Assembly: GCA_017549145.1 (NCBI GenBank)
Contig: JAFYVM010000020.1
Location: 62,001-126,000, forward strand
Direction of reading: 5' to 3'
DNA: 64,000 nt
Source of the DNA: Bacteroidales bacterium
GTDB lineage: Bacteria > Bacteroidota > Bacteroidia > Bacteroidales > UBA932
Shown piece by piece: positions 54,344-64,000 of this stretch. Position 1 is the first letter of the stretch, and each line of letters begins with the position of its first letter. The translations under genes were made by a program, and so were the position numbers. The notes under the pieces were generated by a model. The model worked only from the letters and a program-made list of their open reading frames with translations, searched no databases and was not told where the DNA came from.

Positions 54344-56269
54344 ATGAGACATATACTAGTATCCTTATTGACAGTAACACTATTTGCTGCATGTTCCAGT
54401 TCTGCATTTGACCCATCTGCAGTAGCTGATGCAACAGCTCAGCAGGTAACTCGCGTTGAGCCGCTCTCCTGGTGGATAGGCATGAAGATGCCTCTTCAGC
54501 TTCTGGTACAGGGAGAGAATGTCTCAGAGTATAATGTGTCTATCGAGGGCGGAAGCGGTATTTCTGTAGCTAAGGTAAACAAGGCTGATAGCCCTAACTA
54601 TCTTTTTGTAGATGTGAAGATCGCTGCAAATGCACAGCCAGGCACATACTACATTGTTTTCTCGAAGGATGGAGAATCATTCAAATATCCGTACGAGATT
54701 GCTGCGCGTGAGGAAGGTTCTGCAGAGCGTAAGAGCTTTACTGCTGCAGATATGATTTACCTTATCATGCCTGACCGCTTTGCAAACGGTGATACCTCAA
54801 ATGACTCAACTGATGACACAGCTGATAAGTATGCACGTCATGAACTCTTCGGACGCCATGGCGGTGATATTCAGGGTATTATCGATCATCTTGATTATAT
54901 CAGCGAGCTTGGAGCTACTGCAATCTGGTGTACTCCGCTTCTTGAGGATAACCAGCCTGAGCACTCATATCACGGATATGCATGTACAGACTACTATCAC
55001 ATCGACTCACGTTTTGGTAGCAATGATCTGTTCAAGGAGTATGTAAATAAGGCACACGAGAAGGATCTTAAGATTATCATGGACATCGTTCCTAATCATG
55101 CCGGTTCCGCTCACTGGTGGATGCAGGATACTCCTTTCAAGGATTGGTACCATGTCTTCGATACTTACACTGGTTCTAATATCGCCTTCTCTACCAATAT
55201 GGACCCTAACGCTTCCAAGAAGGATCTTTACATCCAGGAGAGCGGCTGGTTCGACAAGTCAATGGTGGATATGAACCTTGATAACCCATACGTGCTTAAC
55301 TACTTCAAGCGGTGGGCGATCTGGTGGATCGAGTGGTCTGGTCTTGATGGATTCCGTGTGGATACTTATCCATATAATGAGAAGGATCCTATGTCTGAGT
55401 GGTGTGCAGCAGTGATGAACGAGTATCCGAACTTCAATATCGTTGGTGAGGTATGGACATCTTCAATTCCTCAACTTGCTTACTGGCAGGGTGGCAACGC
55501 TAATAAGGATGGTTTTGACTCGCACCTTAAGTCTGTGATGGACTTCCCGCTTCATGATGCGCTTCGCGCCGGTCTTAACGATGATTGGGGCGGCTGGGGC
55601 CAGGGTATGGTTCGCGTGTACGACATTCTTTCACACGACTTCGTATACCACGACCTTTCGAATATGATGATCTTCCCAGGAAATCATGATACAGACCGTC
55701 TAGGTGATGTTCTTCGCAAGAATCCTAACCGTGTGAAGATTGCAATGGCGATGATGGCTACTATGCGTGGATATCCTCAGATTTTCGCAGGTGATGAGCT
55801 CATGTTCACATCTTGCGACCTTTCTATGGGTCACGGTGGTCTTCGTGTTGACTTCCCGGGCGGATGGCCAAGAGATGAAATGGACCTCTTCTCAGCTGAG
55901 GGACGTGCGAATGCGACAAGGAATACAGATGGTCTTAAGGTGCCTAAGGGACAGGCTGCAGATCTCTTCAATTATGTAAGCCACCTCTTCCAGTGGAGAA
56001 AGACAAAAGACGTCATCCACAACGGTAAGACAATGCACTTCATCACTCGTGATAATACTTACGGATATTTCCGTTACAATGATACCGACGTTGTGTTCGT
56101 CTATGTGAATAACTCAGGTGAGCCTAAGAATGTGCCTTGGACATATTATTCTGAGATCTCAGAAGGCCTCACAGGTGGATTTGATGTGGTTACAGGCGAG
56201 CCTTGCGAGGTGTCCGATGCAACCGTTGTCGCTCCTCAGAGTGTCCTTATCGTAGAGTATAAAAAGTAA
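54344..56269 (+). CDS. susA: Neopullulanase/cyclomaltodextrinase-type GH13 lipoprotein (SusA-like)
   Basis: A 641-residue enzyme of the SusA/neopullulanase group. It has a lipobox (TLFAAC, Cys17). Residues ~35-120 form a cyclomaltodextrinase N-terminal beta domain (VEPLSWWIGMKMPLQLLVQG). The barrel contains MIYLIMPDRFANGD, DIVPNHAG, nucleophile Asp340 in GLDGFRVDTYPY, acid/base Glu369 in IVGEVWTSS and Asp449 in FPGNHDTDR. A C-terminal beta domain follows. It probably hydrolyses malto-oligosaccharides and cyclodextrins in the periplasm. The repeats on both sides separate it from its neighbours, and the symbol is given by similarity and position. Confidence 0.93.
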   Translation: MRHILVSLLTVTLFAACSSSAFDPSAVADATAQQVTRVEPLSWWIGMKMPLQLLVQGENVSEYNVSIEGGSGISVAKVNKADSPNYLFVDVKIAANAQPGTYYIVFSKDGESFKYPYEIAAREEGSAERKSFTAADMIYLIMPDRFANGDTSNDSTDDTADKYARHELFGRHGGDIQGIIDHLDYISELGATAIWCTPLLEDNQPEHSYHGYACTDYYHIDSRFGSNDLFKEYVNKAHEKDLKIIMDIVPNHAGSAHWWMQDTPFKDWYHVFDTYTGSNIAFSTNMDPNASKKDLYIQESGWFDKSMVDMNLDNPYVLNYFKRWAIWWIEWSGLDGFRVDTYPYNEKDPMSEWCAAVMNEYPNFNIVGEVWTSSIPQLAYWQGGNANKDGFDSHLKSVMDFPLHDALRAGLNDDWGGWGQGMVRVYDILSHDFVYHDLSNMMIFPGNHDTDRLGDVLRKNPNRVKIAMAMMATMRGYPQIFAGDELMFTSCDLSMGHGGLRVDFPGGWPRDEMDLFSAEGRANATRNTDGLKVPKGQAADLFNYVSHLFQWRKTKDVIHNGKTMHFITRDNTYGYFRYNDTDVVFVYVNNSGEPKNVPWTYYSEISEGLTGGFDVVTGEPCEVSDATVVAPQSVLIVEYKK

Positions 56270-56271
56270 CT

Positions 56272-56336
56272 GTCATCCTGATCTTCCACTGTCATCCTGA
56301 TCTTCCACTGTCATCCTGAGCGAAGCGAAGGATCTT
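56272..56336. repeat. GTCATCCTGA tandem repeat (copy 3)
   Basis: Three units start at 56272, 56291 and 56310 with an exact 19-base period (GTCATCCTGATCTTCCACT twice). The third continues as GAGCGAAGCGAAGGATCT. It lies between susA- and susB-like genes. Three 19-base units without spacers do not make a CRISPR array. Confidence 0.75.
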
Positions 56337-56358
56337 TAACAAAAAACAAAAACACTAA

Positions 56359-58560
<2,202 letters not shown>

Positions 58561-58627
58561 TTCTTCTGACTATGAAAATCTTCAGTATTAAATAGCGATG
58601 TTTAATCAACTGATAATTTATAAAATC

Positions 58628-58765
58628 ATGAAAAAAGAAAGGACAGTCCTCCGTGAGGAGGTGTATGTTTCCCCAGCGATAGCTGTCGAGGAAATCAGCA
58701 CAGAGGGGATCCTTTGTGCAAGTGGTAATTTTGAGGAGTGGAATGAAGAAACTCTTCCTTGGTAA
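58628..58765 (+). CDS. Small 45-residue protein with YV[ST]PAI motif
   Basis: A 45-codon frame begins MKKERTVLREEVYVSPAIAV and ends with ASGNFEEWNEETLPW. It has no signal peptide, a basic start, a YVSPAI motif at residues 13-18, a single cysteine (Cys30, in ILCASG) and an acidic, tryptophan-containing tail. It lies 67 bases after the susB-like gene and 28 bases before a fimbrillin-like starch-binding lipoprotein, in the same direction, so it is almost certainly on the same transcript. Its pattern matches the 59-residue frame at 26231 (MK, YVTPAI, acidic stretch, Cys). I recall similar short proteins in Bacteroidales but no known function. Confidence 0.6.
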   Translation: MKKERTVLREEVYVSPAIAVEEISTEGILCASGNFEEWNEETLPW

Positions 58766-58793
58766 CAGTTTAACAATTAAAACAATTTAAGAA

Positions 58794-60686
58794 ATGAAAA
58801 AGAATTTGTTTAAGATTGCAGCTGTTGCCCTTCTTGCAGCTGTTGCATGTAATAAGGAACTTCCTGTTGAGCAGGTTCCTGCAGACGGTGTAGTGTCATT
58901 CGAGGCTTCTGTTGATGGCGCTGATACAAAGGTTGCACTTGATGGTAAGGTGTCAAAGTGGGAGAGCGGAGATGTGATTACACTCCACAATGGTACTACC
59001 GGTTATGCGTTCAGTACTACAGATGCTGGTACTAAGGCAATTTTCTCATATGACGGTAATGATTTTACAGGAGAGAAATTCATGGCAGTTTATCCTTCTG
59101 GAAACTATACTGCTGACGTAGAGGCTAAGACTGTGACTGCTGCTATCCCTACTTATCAGCCAAGCCGTGAGAATAACTTCAGTGTAGGAGCTGTTCCTTC
59201 TGTTGCATATACAGAAACTCAGTCTCTTGCATTCAAGAATGTGGCTTCTCTTCTTAAGTTCACAGTAAAGGGTACAAATGTCAAGGGCCTTGTGTTCTAC
59301 GGACATAACAACGAGGCTGTTTCTGGTAATGTACTTGTTTCATTGAATGATGACAATACAATCAAGTCTGTAACTGCTCAGGAGACAACAATTACAGAGA
59401 ATGATGTTACAGAGACTAAATTCGTTACTTGGGCAAAGGTTTGGGCTCAGACTGATGATTACTGTTTCAATGAGGGCGTGACTTATTATCTCGCTGTGGT
59501 TCCTCAGAACTTTGAGAAGGGATTCTCAGTTCAGCTCGAAATTGATGGCGTTGGCACAAAGGACGTAAAGAAGCTTGAGACAGCTTACGAACTTAAGCCA
59601 AACACAATCGTTGATCTTGGCGAGCTTGAGTATGTTGCAGCTCCTGTTGCGCAGAATTGGGGCATTGTCGGCACAATGACATCTTGGGGCAGCAATATCG
59701 CTATGGATGTAGATGGCGATTGGTATGTTGCAAAGAACGTTGTAATTGGAGTTGATGATGGATTCAAATTCAGAAATGGCGAGTCTTGGGCTGATAATGA
59801 TCTCCGTACATATAATGCTGGACCAGCAGAGGCAGGCGTAGAATATGCTCTTACAGGTGGCGCTGGTGAGAACAACGAAATCAAGGTTGCAAAGGGTGGT
59901 ACTTATGATGTATACCTTGCAGTTGACCTTTCGAAGTTCAAACTTGAGGCAGTAGGTGGTTCTGAAACACCAGAGATCACTCCTGGTGAGGCAAGCCCAT
60001 GGTCGGTATCTGGTACATTCAATAACTGGGGAGACCTTGCAATGGTGACAACTACAACTGCAAATGTCTTTGTCGCTAGCAATGTGACTCTTGATGCGTA
60101 TGCATCGTTCAAGGTCAGAAAGGATAAGGCTTGGACTGAGAATTACGGTGGTGGTATCGTATATATGACTCCTAACAACTGGATTAAGGTCTATGCTGGT
60201 GGAACAGATATCTCAATTACTGAGGCTGGAACATATGATCTCTATTTCGACTATGTCAACAAGAGAGTGTATGCGGTTACAGCAGGTGCAGACTATACTG
60301 CAGTATCAGAGCAGACAAAAGATGGTCCAGAGCCAGAGGTAGAGGAGCCAGAGGTTACTGAGAAGGTGGTATATCTTAAGCCAAACTCAAACTGGACTCA
60401 GTCAAATGCTCGTTTTGCAGCATATTTCTGGGGTGGAACTACTGGAGAGAAATGGGTAAGTATGACGGCTGTCGGTGATGGCACATATGAGGCTCATCTC
60501 CCAGAAGGATATGACTACGGATGTAACATCATCTTCTGTAGAATGAATCCTTCTACATCTGCAAACAACTGGAATAACAAGTGGAATCAGACTTCTGACT
60601 TGAAGACTCCAACAGATGGTAAGAATCTCTATACTGTCAAGGCAGGCACTTGGGACAAGGGTGGCGGAACTTGGTCAGTAAAATAG
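58794..60686 (+). CDS. Fimbrillin-like lipoprotein fused to starch-binding modules
   Basis: A 630-residue lipoprotein (lipobox LAAVAC, Cys19). Residues ~30-280 resemble the fimbrillin/Mfa-like domain: VSFEASVDGADTKVALDGKVSKWESGD, then FMAVYPSG, a LLKFTVKG strand, YYLAVVPQNF and ELKPNTIVDLG. Two SusE/F-type modules follow (~286-386, WGIVGTMTSWGS; ~401-496, WSVSGTFNNWGD). A Pro/Glu linker leads to a C-terminal domain at ~523-630 (VVYLKPNSNWTQSNARFAAYFWG) that resembles CBM26-type starch-binding domains. It is the last gene of the starch run, before a strong terminator. A surface starch adhesin, possibly anchored in or built like a fimbrial subunit, is the best reading; the true partner and assembly are unknown. 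Confidence 0.82.
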   Translation: MKKNLFKIAAVALLAAVACNKELPVEQVPADGVVSFEASVDGADTKVALDGKVSKWESGDVITLHNGTTGYAFSTTDAGTKAIFSYDGNDFTGEKFMAVYPSGNYTADVEAKTVTAAIPTYQPSRENNFSVGAVPSVAYTETQSLAFKNVASLLKFTVKGTNVKGLVFYGHNNEAVSGNVLVSLNDDNTIKSVTAQETTITENDVTETKFVTWAKVWAQTDDYCFNEGVTYYLAVVPQNFEKGFSVQLEIDGVGTKDVKKLETAYELKPNTIVDLGELEYVAAPVAQNWGIVGTMTSWGSNIAMDVDGDWYVAKNVVIGVDDGFKFRNGESWADNDLRTYNAGPAEAGVEYALTGGAGENNEIKVAKGGTYDVYLAVDLSKFKLEAVGGSETPEITPGEASPWSVSGTFNNWGDLAMVTTTTANVFVASNVTLDAYASFKVRKDKAWTENYGGGIVYMTPNNWIKVYAGGTDISITEAGTYDLYFDYVNKRVYAVTAGADYTAVSEQTKDGPEPEVEEPEVTEKVVYLKPNSNWTQSNARFAAYFWGGTTGEKWVSMTAVGDGTYEAHLPEGYDYGCNIIFCRMNPSTSANNWNNKWNQTSDLKTPTDGKNLYTVKAGTWDKGGGTWSVK

Positions 60687-60696
60687 ATTAACTTAT

Positions 60697-60730
60697 AAAA
60701 AGACAGCATCCAAGTGGATGCTGTCTTTTT
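60697..60730 (+). terminator. Terminator ending the starch locus
   Basis: Perfect 15-bp arms (AAAAAGACAGCATCC and its complement) with an AAGT loop and T tract. The A-rich left arm makes it work for the convergent GH20 gene as well. Confidence 0.9.
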
Positions 60731-60761
60731 TATCTCATTGTTCAACTGTACACATCGCGCT

Positions 60762-62399
60762 CTAAAAATCCAAAGCAGAACGGTAGTTGAAGTTGAGGAT
60801 TTCGTAGATGTGGAAGTGCTGCTCTTTGAGGGCTGTCTTGAGGCGGTCGAGAGACTTGTTCTCAAGTTCTGTCCAGCCTACTTCGCTGAAAGCAGCCATA
60901 CGTGGGAGCAGCATGTACTCGAGGTGCTCAGGTGTAGAGATGTACTCTGTCCAGAGACAAATCTCAGTGCCGAGAATGTGTTTCTGCTTGTCTGCGGGTA
61001 TGCCTGTTGACGGATCCAGGTCGTAGCAATTCTTTACTGTTACAGGACGATTACCGTTCGAACCGCAGCTGAGTGGCTCATCCGTGTTGTTCGACTGACG
61101 GCAGTCCAGATAGCATGAAAAGCTTGGAGCCATGATGACATCAGTGCCAGCTTTTGCCGCGCGCACTCCCACAGATCTGCTTGTCCAGGACATGATTACA
61201 CCACCTTCATCAAGGTTGCTCTTGAAGATTTCCTGCCAGCCGATAACTTTCTTGCCTTTTGTTTTCAAGTATGCCTGAATTTCTTTCATGACGTGGTACT
61301 GGAGCTTTCTCTCTGCGCTTGATTCCTTGTCGCTGGTGAGTCCAAGCTCCTTAATCATTGCCTGACAGTCAGGGCATTTCTCCCACTCTTTTACCGGACA
61401 TTCATCACCTCCGATATGGATGTATTCCGATGGGAATAATGCTGCCACCTCTGCCAGAACATCCTTGAGGAAAGTCCATGTCGCATTCTTTGCCGGACAA
61501 AGAACCTTCTCGGAAACTCCCCACTGAGTCCATACAGAATATGGCCCTCCAGTACATCCCATTTCAGGATATGAAGCAAGAGCAGCTACCATATGACCAG
61601 GAAGGTCGATCTCAGGAATTACTGTGATGCAGTGCTCCTGAGCGTACTGTATAATCTCCTTGAGGTCCTTCTGAGTGTAGTAGCCACCGTATCTTTTCCC
61701 ATCGTGATTGTTGAAATCCTTTCCAATTTGAGTACCCTCTCTGTATGCCCCAACCTTGGTGAGCTTAGGATATTTCTTTATCTCAATTCTCCATCCCTGG
61801 TCATCTGTAAGGTGAAGATGAAGGCGGTTAAGCTTATATACAGCCATCAGGTAAATGAACTTCTTGATCTGATCCACTCCGTAAAAATGGCGGCATACAT
61901 CAACGTTCAATCCGCGGTATCCGTATCTAGGCCTATCTGAAACGCTCATGCAATTTAGTGCCCAATCCTTTCCGACAGGAGTTTTTCCATAAACCTCTGC
62001 AGGGAGAAGCTGCTTAAGAGTCTGAATTGCATAAAAGACTCCCTCATGAGAACCAGCCTTTACAATCACCTTGTCAGTGTTGATATCTAATGTGTATGCT
62101 TCAGTCTCCAATGCGCTGTCCAGAAGGAAATTGAATCCGCCCTTTTGAAGATCTCCGGCCTTCTTGGCCTTCGCTCCAAATCTAGCTGCGAATTGCTTGA
62201 TTGCCTTAATCGACGCCTTGTCCAGTTCTTTGTCATAGTTAAAAGTTGCTCCATCTACGCAGAAAACGCCCTCAGAATGAGTCAGAGACTGAGGATATGG
62301 AAGCATTGTAACATCAGGGTCTGGAAGTGCCTGAGCATTAGAAGTAAATATTGCGCATGTAGCCAAAACTGTGATGAGGAAGCTGTGTAGTCTAGTCAT
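60762..62399 (-). CDS. GH20 beta-N-acetylhexosaminidase
   Basis: A 545-residue secreted GH20 enzyme that removes terminal N-acetylglucosamine or N-acetylgalactosamine with substrate-assisted catalysis. It has a signal peptide (MTRLHSFLITVLATCAIFTSNAQA). Residues ~30-155 form the GH20b domain, and the barrel begins at RYGYRGLNVDVCRHFY. HLHLTDDQGWRIEIKKYPKL is a family hallmark, and the catalytic pair is Asp332-Glu333 in IHIGGDECPVKEW. Together with the GH92 genes this suggests use of host N-glycans or mucin glycans. It is transcribed alone toward the starch terminator, from a promoter overlapping that of the GH43-like gene. Confidence 0.96.
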   Translation of the reverse strand: MTRLHSFLITVLATCAIFTSNAQALPDPDVTMLPYPQSLTHSEGVFCVDGATFNYDKELDKASIKAIKQFAARFGAKAKKAGDLQKGGFNFLLDSALETEAYTLDINTDKVIVKAGSHEGVFYAIQTLKQLLPAEVYGKTPVGKDWALNCMSVSDRPRYGYRGLNVDVCRHFYGVDQIKKFIYLMAVYKLNRLHLHLTDDQGWRIEIKKYPKLTKVGAYREGTQIGKDFNNHDGKRYGGYYTQKDLKEIIQYAQEHCITVIPEIDLPGHMVAALASYPEMGCTGGPYSVWTQWGVSEKVLCPAKNATWTFLKDVLAEVAALFPSEYIHIGGDECPVKEWEKCPDCQAMIKELGLTSDKESSAERKLQYHVMKEIQAYLKTKGKKVIGWQEIFKSNLDEGGVIMSWTSRSVGVRAAKAGTDVIMAPSFSCYLDCRQSNNTDEPLSCGSNGNRPVTVKNCYDLDPSTGIPADKQKHILGTEICLWTEYISTPEHLEYMLLPRMAAFSEVGWTELENKSLDRLKTALKEQHFHIYEILNFNYRSALDF

Positions 62400-62444
62400 T
62401 GCAGTATATCTTTTATAGGATAAATTTCAATTAAGTTCGAGGCC

Positions 62445-62475
62445 CAAAGTTATTCGAACCGCTTTGAAAAAGCAA
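62445..62475 (-). promoter_or_regulatory. Promoter of the GH20 gene
   Basis: On the minus strand a TTG at 62473-62475 and TAACTTTG at 62445-62452 are 20 bases apart, the standard Bacteroidales layout. It overlaps the divergent promoter of the GH43-like gene at 62463-62493. Confidence 0.65.
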
Positions 62476-62493
62476 GTAAATACACTATATTTG
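62463..62493 (+). promoter_or_regulatory. Promoter of the GH43-like gene
   Basis: TTTG at 62463-62466 and TATATTTG at 62486-62493 are separated by 19 bases, a full match to the -33/-7 pattern. The ATG follows 20 bases after the -7 box. Confidence 0.75.
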
Positions 62494-62512
62494 GAACACT
62501 AATAACCAGCAT

Positions 62513-63481
62513 ATGAAGAAGGTGATTTTTATTATCTCCGCGCTAGCTCTTGCGCTCGTTCTTGTTTTGAGCGCTTCGACGCCTCCAGCAGGAAGGCAAT
62601 GGAAAAAATGGTCAAACCCTTTATTTGAAGGATGGTATGCCGATCCTGAAGGAATCGTAATAGACGACCAATTGTGGATTTATCCCACATATTCCAAACC
62701 ATTCAAAGAACAGTTGCATCTTGACGCCTTTTCCTCAAAAGACCTTAAAAAGTGGACAAAGCATGAGAGGATTATCTCTAATGTTGAAATTTCCTGGCTG
62801 AAAGAGGCTCTCTGGGCACCATCAATTGTTAATAAAGATGGTAAATATTACCTCTTCTTCTCTTGCAACAATATCCGCGATGATAAATATGGAGGAATCG
62901 GTGTTGCAGTTGCAGATTCTCCTGCAGGTCCATTTAAGGATCTTCTCGGCAAGCCTCTTATCGGTGAGATTATAAATAATGCTCAGCCTATAGACCAGTT
63001 CGTGTTCCAGGACCCTGCAAACGGTAATTGGTATATGTATTATGGCGGATGGAGGCGTTGTAATATGGTGCGTCTTTCGGAAGACTTCACCCACCTGATC
63101 CCATTTGATGACGGTCAGATGGTCAAGGAAGTAACCCCTGAAAAATATGTGGAAGGTCCGTTCATGTTCGTGAAGGATGGCAAGTACTACTTCATGTGGA
63201 GTGAAGGAAGATGGACAAAGGATGATTATTGCGTGGCATACGCTATTGCCGACTCTCCTTTTGGGCCGTTTGTGCGCGAAAATACGATACTTTCGTCTGA
63301 TGCGGAACATGGAACAGGAGCTGGTCACCATAGTATAGTCCGTGACCCAAAATCTGGAGAATATCTCATTGTCTATCATCGCCATCCGATAGGAGCAAAG
63401 GATGGAAACAATAGAGTCACCTGTATAGATCGTTTGGAGTTTGATGCGGAGGGAAAGATTTTACCCGTTAAAATGCATTAA
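62513..63481 (+). CDS. GH43-like five-bladed propeller glycosidase, secreted
   Basis: A 322-residue protein of the GH43 type, which acts on arabinose- or xylose-containing or galactan side chains. A hydrophobic signal segment covers residues 1-22. The five-bladed beta-propeller motifs are visible: catalytic base Asp44 in GWYADPEG, LWAPSIV, the modulating Asp161 in PIDQFVFQDPANGNWYMYYGG, acid Glu214 in YVEGPFMFVKDGKYYFMWS and the late AGHHSIVRD histidine. Subfamily and substrate cannot be assigned. It is followed after 2 bases by an aminotransferase gene, an unexpected partner that may be merely co-transcribed. Confidence 0.9.
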   Translation: MKKVIFIISALALALVLVLSASTPPAGRQWKKWSNPLFEGWYADPEGIVIDDQLWIYPTYSKPFKEQLHLDAFSSKDLKKWTKHERIISNVEISWLKEALWAPSIVNKDGKYYLFFSCNNIRDDKYGGIGVAVADSPAGPFKDLLGKPLIGEIINNAQPIDQFVFQDPANGNWYMYYGGWRRCNMVRLSEDFTHLIPFDDGQMVKEVTPEKYVEGPFMFVKDGKYYFMWSEGRWTKDDYCVAYAIADSPFGPFVRENTILSSDAEHGTGAGHHSIVRDPKSGEYLIVYHRHPIGAKDGNNRVTCIDRLEFDAEGKILPVKMH

Positions 63482-63483
63482 TC

Positions 63484-64000
63484 ATGGCTATTCCTATTGA
63501 TAAGTCTCTTATTGCCTCTCAGTTGGAGCAAATGGGCATCTCTGACATTTCATGCGCAACAATCCGTCAATGTGGAGCATTGGCAAGAGCACTTGAAGCA
63601 GAGACTCAAACCGAGTTTCTTCATCTTGAAATGGGCGTTCCTGGCCTACCTCCTGAGCGTATCGGAGTGGAGGCAGAGAAACAGGCGCTGGATGAAGGCG
63701 TGGCTTCCCAATACCCTAATGTATTCGGAGTTCCTCAGGTTAAAGAGCAGTCTTCGCGTTTCCTGAAGGCTTTTCTGGATATAGATGTAGCACCGCAAGG
63801 TTGCATCCCTACGGTAGGCTCTATGCAAGGTAGTTTTACAGCATTCTTCGTATGCTCCCACCTGACTGAGGAAAAGGATACTATATTGTTCGTTGATCCC
63901 GGATTCCCTGTGCAGCATGTCCAGACTCATCTTCTTGGCATTCGTAGTGAGTCATTTGATATCTATGAATTTCGCGGTGAGAAGCTCGGTCCTGAACTTG
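63484..64000 (+). CDS. PLP-dependent aminotransferase class I/II, N-terminal part (cut by window end)
   Basis: The first ~172 codons of an aminotransferase of fold type I run off the window. The protein starts MAIPIDKSLIASQLEQMGI and shows FLHLEMGVPGLPPERIGVEA, then CIPTVGSMQGSFTAFFVCSH, where the GSMQG turn would bind the PLP phosphate, and ILFVDPGFPVQHVQTHLLG, the typical substrate-side strand. The catalytic lysine lies beyond the window. No signal peptide is present, so it is cytosolic. The amino-acid substrate cannot be told. Confidence 0.85.
   Translation, partial: MAIPIDKSLIASQLEQMGISDISCATIRQCGALARALEAETQTEFLHLEMGVPGLPPERIGVEAEKQALDEGVASQYPNVFGVPQVKEQSSRFLKAFLDIDVAPQGCIPTVGSMQGSFTAFFVCSHLTEEKDTILFVDPGFPVQHVQTHLLGIRSESFDIYEFRGEKLGPEL

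Noticed and set aside
56272..56336. Short CRISPR-like tandem repeat
   Set aside because: Units of 19 bases directly abut without spacers and belong to an intergenic repeat family; no cas genes are present.

Overview
The window comes from a member of the Bacteroidales (Bacteroidota), most likely a gut or rumen glycan degrader. The evidence is a SusC/SusD pair, three GH92 mannosidases, BACON, fimbrillin-like and PEGA domains, a fused FeoA-FeoB, lipoproteins throughout, no Shine-Dalgarno sequences, and several promoters matching the Bacteroidales -7 box TAnnTTTG.

Layout. 1-5827: three tandem GH92 alpha-mannosidase genes (the first cut by the window edge), ending in a terminator. 5885-18136: housekeeping genes (gpmI, rnr, a PEGA-domain protein, two unknowns, DUF389 and DUF454 membrane proteins, a lipocalin, feoAB). 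18108-26112, minus strand: a tight five-gene operon of prenyl synthase, U32 iron-sulfur protein and an RND efflux trio. 26231-31224: a small orphan protein with its own terminator, a PD-(D/E)XK (Rpn/PDDEXK_2) protein, rsgA, a MATE exporter and an SGNH hydrolase. 31369-35296: an OPA-type transporter and malQ. 35370-36759: a Y1 HUH transposase-like (RAYT) gene with a matched pair of REP-like palindromes on each side. 36769-38913, minus strand: a LytTR response regulator and LytS/YehU-type kinase. 39114-60686: a large starch-utilisation (sus-like) locus. 60762-64000: GH20 hexosaminidase, a GH43-like enzyme and the start of an aminotransferase.

How the starch locus works (inference from families). 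SusD, a seven-module SusE-like protein and a surface GH13 enzyme would bind and cut starch outside the cell, and SusC would import the oligosaccharides. Pullulanase, two further GH13 enzymes and a SusB-type GH97 would reduce them to glucose and maltose in the periplasm. The MFS symporter would carry these inside, where MalQ rearranges them. There is no SusR-like regulator beside the locus; the divergent LytS/LytTR pair is the nearest candidate.

Most unusual points: (i) a SusE/F-type starch-binding module inserted inside a GH13 catalytic domain; (ii) a fimbrillin-like lipoprotein fused to starch-binding modules, preceded by an unannotated 45-residue protein that shares a YV[ST]PAI motif with a second small protein 32 kb away; (iii) the RAYT gene bracketed by bipartite palindromes; (iv) GTCATCCTGA-type repeats between genes, including inside the starch operon. 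No rRNA, tRNA or CRISPR array was seen.
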